Positions 61,401-64,000 of a stretch of DNA of 64,000 nucleotides are shown here, piece after piece (within the stretch, counting starts at the first letter, position 1; each line of letters begins with the position of its first letter). Source of the stretch: Bagarius yarrelli (taxonomy: Eukaryota > Chordata > Actinopteri > Siluriformes > Sisoridae); the NCBI GenBank assembly GCA_005784505.1, contig VCAZ01000054.1, positions 1,457,032 through 1,521,031 of the forward strand, in the 5' to 3' direction. Position numbers and translations under genes: made by a program. The notes beneath the pieces were generated by a model, which searched no databases, was not told the origin of the DNA, and worked only from the letters and a program-made list of their open reading frames with translations.

Positions 61401-62099
61401 ATAATTTATTTGGTCCTTGAAAAAAAAAAAAGAAAACGACAACCTATTTTTTGTATGTTTCCAGCAGAGCTCCTGCTTCACTCCTCCGTCATTAATCACC
61501 TCTTTAACGAGAACACGAGGAGTCCAGCACTAGAGCAAGTTTAAGATGACTTCAGCAGACGGAATATTAAAATCGTTTTACAGTACAGGACTCCAAAACA
61601 TCCGGAAAAACCTTAAATTAGCACCAAGATGTCGAGGTGAGATCGGAACCTTCACCAAGACGACTTTAGAACACTGAACTAGAAAACTTTAAAACAAAAC
61701 AACAGGAAAAAAACCCCAAAACTTTAAACCAAAAACAAAGGGAAAAGCAAATGTTGTTCTCTACGAAAATCTTTTTTTCTGAGTCATAAACTAGCTAATT
61801 TACATAAAACCGACTGAAGACATGCGGTTGAGACTTCAGAACAATTCAAATATCACATCATTAATTAGAATTAAAAACAACAAAAAGAAATACAACATTA
61901 ATGCTGACCTTTTTCTTGGCCTGGATTATAAAATAATGCTTTTAAAAACACTTTAATAAAGAGTGGAAAAGCGAAAAATAAAGACACAGCAAGGAAAACA
62001 GCAAGAAAACGGGGTAACAGAAAAGGGCAGGGGCAAACATTGTAAAGGTAGCAGGTAAAGTTAGAGAAGGGGCAGACAGGTTCGGGAAGTGGCAGATTG

Positions 62100-62500
62100 G
62101 AAAAAGAGAAAAGTAAAGGCTCTCTTTAGGTGGGAGACGGGGTAAAGAAGCAGTAGAAGGAGTAAGGAGGCAAACCGGATAGGGAAGCAGCAGATGGAGT
62201 AAAGGGGCAAACCCGGTAGAGAAGCAGCGGATGGAGTAAAGGGGCAAACCGGGTAGAGAACAGCAAGACGGTCAAACCGGGGAGAGCGATGGAGTAAAAG
62301 GGGCAAACTTTGGTAGGGAAGCAGCAGATGGAGTAAAGGGGCAAACCGGGTAGAGAAGCAGCAGATGGAGTAAAGGGGCAAACCGGGTAGAGAAGCAGCA
62401 GATGGAGTAAGGGGGCAAACTGGGAAGGGGAAGCAGCAGATGGAGTAAAGGGGTAAACCGGGTAGGGAAGCAGAAGATGGGGTAAGAGGGCAGATGGTCA
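62100..62500 (-). repeat. 37-bp minisatellite, probably in the prss35 3' UTR
   Basis: About ten imperfect units of 37-38 bases with core words AGCAGATGGAGTAAAGGGGC and AAACCGGGTAGAGA (plus-strand reading). A polyadenylation signal on the minus strand near 61403-61408 would place the array inside a long prss35 3' UTR. Minus-strand ORFs (MPLYSICCFSTRF-type) are repeat artefacts. Confidence 0.85.
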
Positions 62501-62716
62501 GGGAAGCATCTGCAAATTAGGTGAGGGGCAGAAAGAGTAAGGTAGTAGCAAATGGGACAAGGGGGCAGGTGGGTTAAGCATCAGAACAGTCTGGGGTTTT
62601 GACAGATCTAAACTTGGCAAACTTCCTTACACTGTTTAGATTACTCCTGGGTTATAAAGTATGAAAACGGGGTGTTGGGGGTAAATAAGGTTATAAGACG
62701 GGGCAGTTTAATTCCA

Positions 62717-63952
62717 TTAGATGTTTTGGCACATGCTGGATTCTCCGTGTAGCCAGGAGCAGATCTGTGCGAATTTGACCGGTGTGATTCTCACGGCTAC
62801 GTTATAATCCTGCTGCTGACCATTCACCTGAACCCACTGATGCCCCGTAAACACACCGATGACCTTCCGCTTCCACTTCCTCTTCCCCGGCTCCTTCAGA
62901 CGCACATACACACCTGCCCCGCTTGCGCCGGGTTTCGCGTCACATTGCTGGTATATCAGATCAGTGGACTCGTCTGACACCGAGCAGAACCGGTATACCA
63001 GGTTCCCGGGACGGTCGTCGTCGAACCCTGAGAAGTGAATGCGTGAAGCAGGAACCTTTTTCACTGATGGTATGATGCCCAGCTCCATGTGCTGAGCCTT
63101 CTGTGCTTTCTTCAGCTCCAGCACGGCGTAATCATAATCAGCTTCTGCGCTGTCAGACACACCCTTAAACCAACCTTTAGGAATTTGCGTCTTCTTCACG
63201 CGCGTCCAACGGAACGTGGGCTTTCCGGACGGCACGCTTCGCTTGCTCCGATTCTTCCGACCTTTAGACTTTCGCTCTCGTTTCTTCCCTTCCGTCTTTG
63301 TTTCCACCTTCTCTGTCTCTTCGGTCTCCTTTCTGTCCTTTCCTCTTCTCCTCTTTCCTCCCTTCTTCTTGTCACGCAGAACTCCCACGCTTAACTTCTC
63401 CGCTCCTTGGATGTAATCCGTGCCGTTGTGAATGCAATGAGCGGCGGTCAGCACGTGTTTGGGTGACACGAGCACGCCGGTACAGCCGGTGGAAATCTTC
63501 ACAGCGGTAGAGAACGGATATTTCATGGAGTATTGTTTATCGGAGATGGTGAAGCGAGTGTCCGGGCCGTAGACCTCACGCTTATGCCGTGACGCGGAGG
63601 ATGATGACGCGTTCCCTGACGTGACCTCGAGCCCCTGCAGCGTTACTGACGTGAGGGTGCGTGTGCCGTTCTCGTACATGGTCTCGTAAGAGAGCATCTT
63701 CTGGAGATCCTCTATGCTCGGCTCTGGAAGCTCGCTCTGACACTCTATCCCACAGGTGCCGTTCAACTCCAACTGACGCTCGGCAGAGAAGCTCGAGACG
63801 CTCATGCGCACCGTACGTTCGTCGTGCACAAGTGGCATCTTACTCTGCGGCCAAGTGTAGTCATCTACACCTGAGCTTAGGACCGGAGTTATACACAGCA
63901 GGAACAGTCCAGACAGCAGGAGACTCAGGGGTTCCATCTCTAATACGCACAC
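62717..63952 (-). CDS. prss35: PRSS35-like secreted trypsin-fold protein
   Basis: A single-exon 411-codon ORF; the ATG at 63937 (MEPLSLLLSGLFLLC) gives a cleaner signal peptide than the first ATG and is the likely start. PRSS35 and PRSS23 are secreted S1-fold proteins linked to ovary and matrix remodelling. Numbered from the first ATG: a propeptide with NGTCGIECQSELP and LSYETMYENGTRTLT, a furin-like SRHKR at 121-125, LTAAHC with His172, DYDYAVLEL with Asp274, and PGASGAGVYV with Ser344. The long Lys/Arg-rich insertion at about 195-240 marks PRSS35 rather than PRSS23. As I recall, human PRSS35 has Thr at the catalytic Ser position and is called inactive; here Ser is present but the preceding Asp is Ala. 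A (CT)n-AG acceptor just upstream (about 63963) suggests a separate 5' UTR exon. Confidence 0.93.
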   Translation of the reverse strand: MCVLEMEPLSLLLSGLFLLCITPVLSSGVDDYTWPQSKMPLVHDERTVRMSVSSFSAERQLELNGTCGIECQSELPEPSIEDLQKMLSYETMYENGTRTLTSVTLQGLEVTSGNASSSSASRHKREVYGPDTRFTISDKQYSMKYPFSTAVKISTGCTGVLVSPKHVLTAAHCIHNGTDYIQGAEKLSVGVLRDKKKGGKRRRGKDRKETEETEKVETKTEGKKRERKSKGRKNRSKRSVPSGKPTFRWTRVKKTQIPKGWFKGVSDSAEADYDYAVLELKKAQKAQHMELGIIPSVKKVPASRIHFSGFDDDRPGNLVYRFCSVSDESTDLIYQQCDAKPGASGAGVYVRLKEPGKRKWKRKVIGVFTGHQWVQVNGQQQDYNVAVRITPVKFAQICSWLHGESSMCQNI

Positions 63953-63968
63953 ACCTGCACACCTACAC

Positions 63969-63971
<3 letters not shown>

Positions 63972-64000
<29 letters not shown>
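63972..64000 (+). repeat. (GA)n microsatellite at window end
   Basis: GA dinucleotide run reaching the right edge. On the minus strand it forms the pyrimidine tract of the predicted prss35 splice acceptor. Confidence 0.85.

Overview
The window is vertebrate nuclear DNA, almost certainly from a teleost fish. The evidence is long split genes with GT-AG introns, many AC/GT, CT/GA and minisatellite arrays, tRNA-derived fish-type SINEs, and a decayed Tc1/mariner copy. The host looks like a ray-finned fish, perhaps an otophysan such as a catfish or characin, but that is weakly supported. No bacterial, organellar or viral gene was seen.

Layout. (1) 257-1907, minus: akirin (akirin1-like), five coding exons, 3' UTR running off the left edge. 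(2) 1908-5690: promoter and spacer with two SINE copies and a Tc1 remnant. (3) About 5690-9150, plus: pnrc2-like gene with two leader exons, a 71-codon uORF and a 134-aa CDS in the last exon. (4) 9150-14260: gene-poor, with a C-type-lectin relic on the minus strand (about 10.3-11.05 kb). (5) 14943-40687, plus: a complete dop1a reading frame reconstructed from 36 coding exons (7,257 nt, 2,418 aa). Its introns hold very large tandem arrays (17.5-22.3 kb and 35.2-36.9 kb). One intron carries a separate, intact, intronless KLHL10-like gene on the opposite strand (27095-28960) with its own CRE/TATA-type promoter. (6) 41460-43390: an 18-bp satellite between genes. (7) 44392-59515, plus: complete snap91 (AP180), 28 coding exons, 2,721 nt, 906 aa, with a 6-nt microexon, a GC-AG intron, a block of symmetric phase-1 exons and a strong RE1/NRSE-like site in intron 1. 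(8) 62717-63952, minus: prss35-like secreted trypsin-fold protein, convergent with snap91.

The genes do not form an operon-like unit. akirin (nuclear regulator, proteasome import) and pnrc2 (nuclear-receptor coactivator, mRNA decay) are broadly acting nuclear/RNA genes. dop1a (Golgi/endosome traffic) and snap91 (clathrin coat assembly at synapses) act in membrane traffic. The KLHL10-like gene is expected to be a testis CUL3 adaptor, and prss35 a secreted matrix or ovary-associated protein. dop1a, snap91 and prss35 match a human 6q14 neighbourhood, here without PGM3, RWDD2A and ME1.

The most interesting item is the nested antisense KLHL10-like gene with a perfect palindromic CRE about 60 bp upstream of a TATA-like box. 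Next are the RE1-like element in snap91, its microexon and modular exon block, and the orientation-switching satellite in dop1a intron 7. All gene models come from reading ORFs, splice sites and remembered protein families; no alignment was run.
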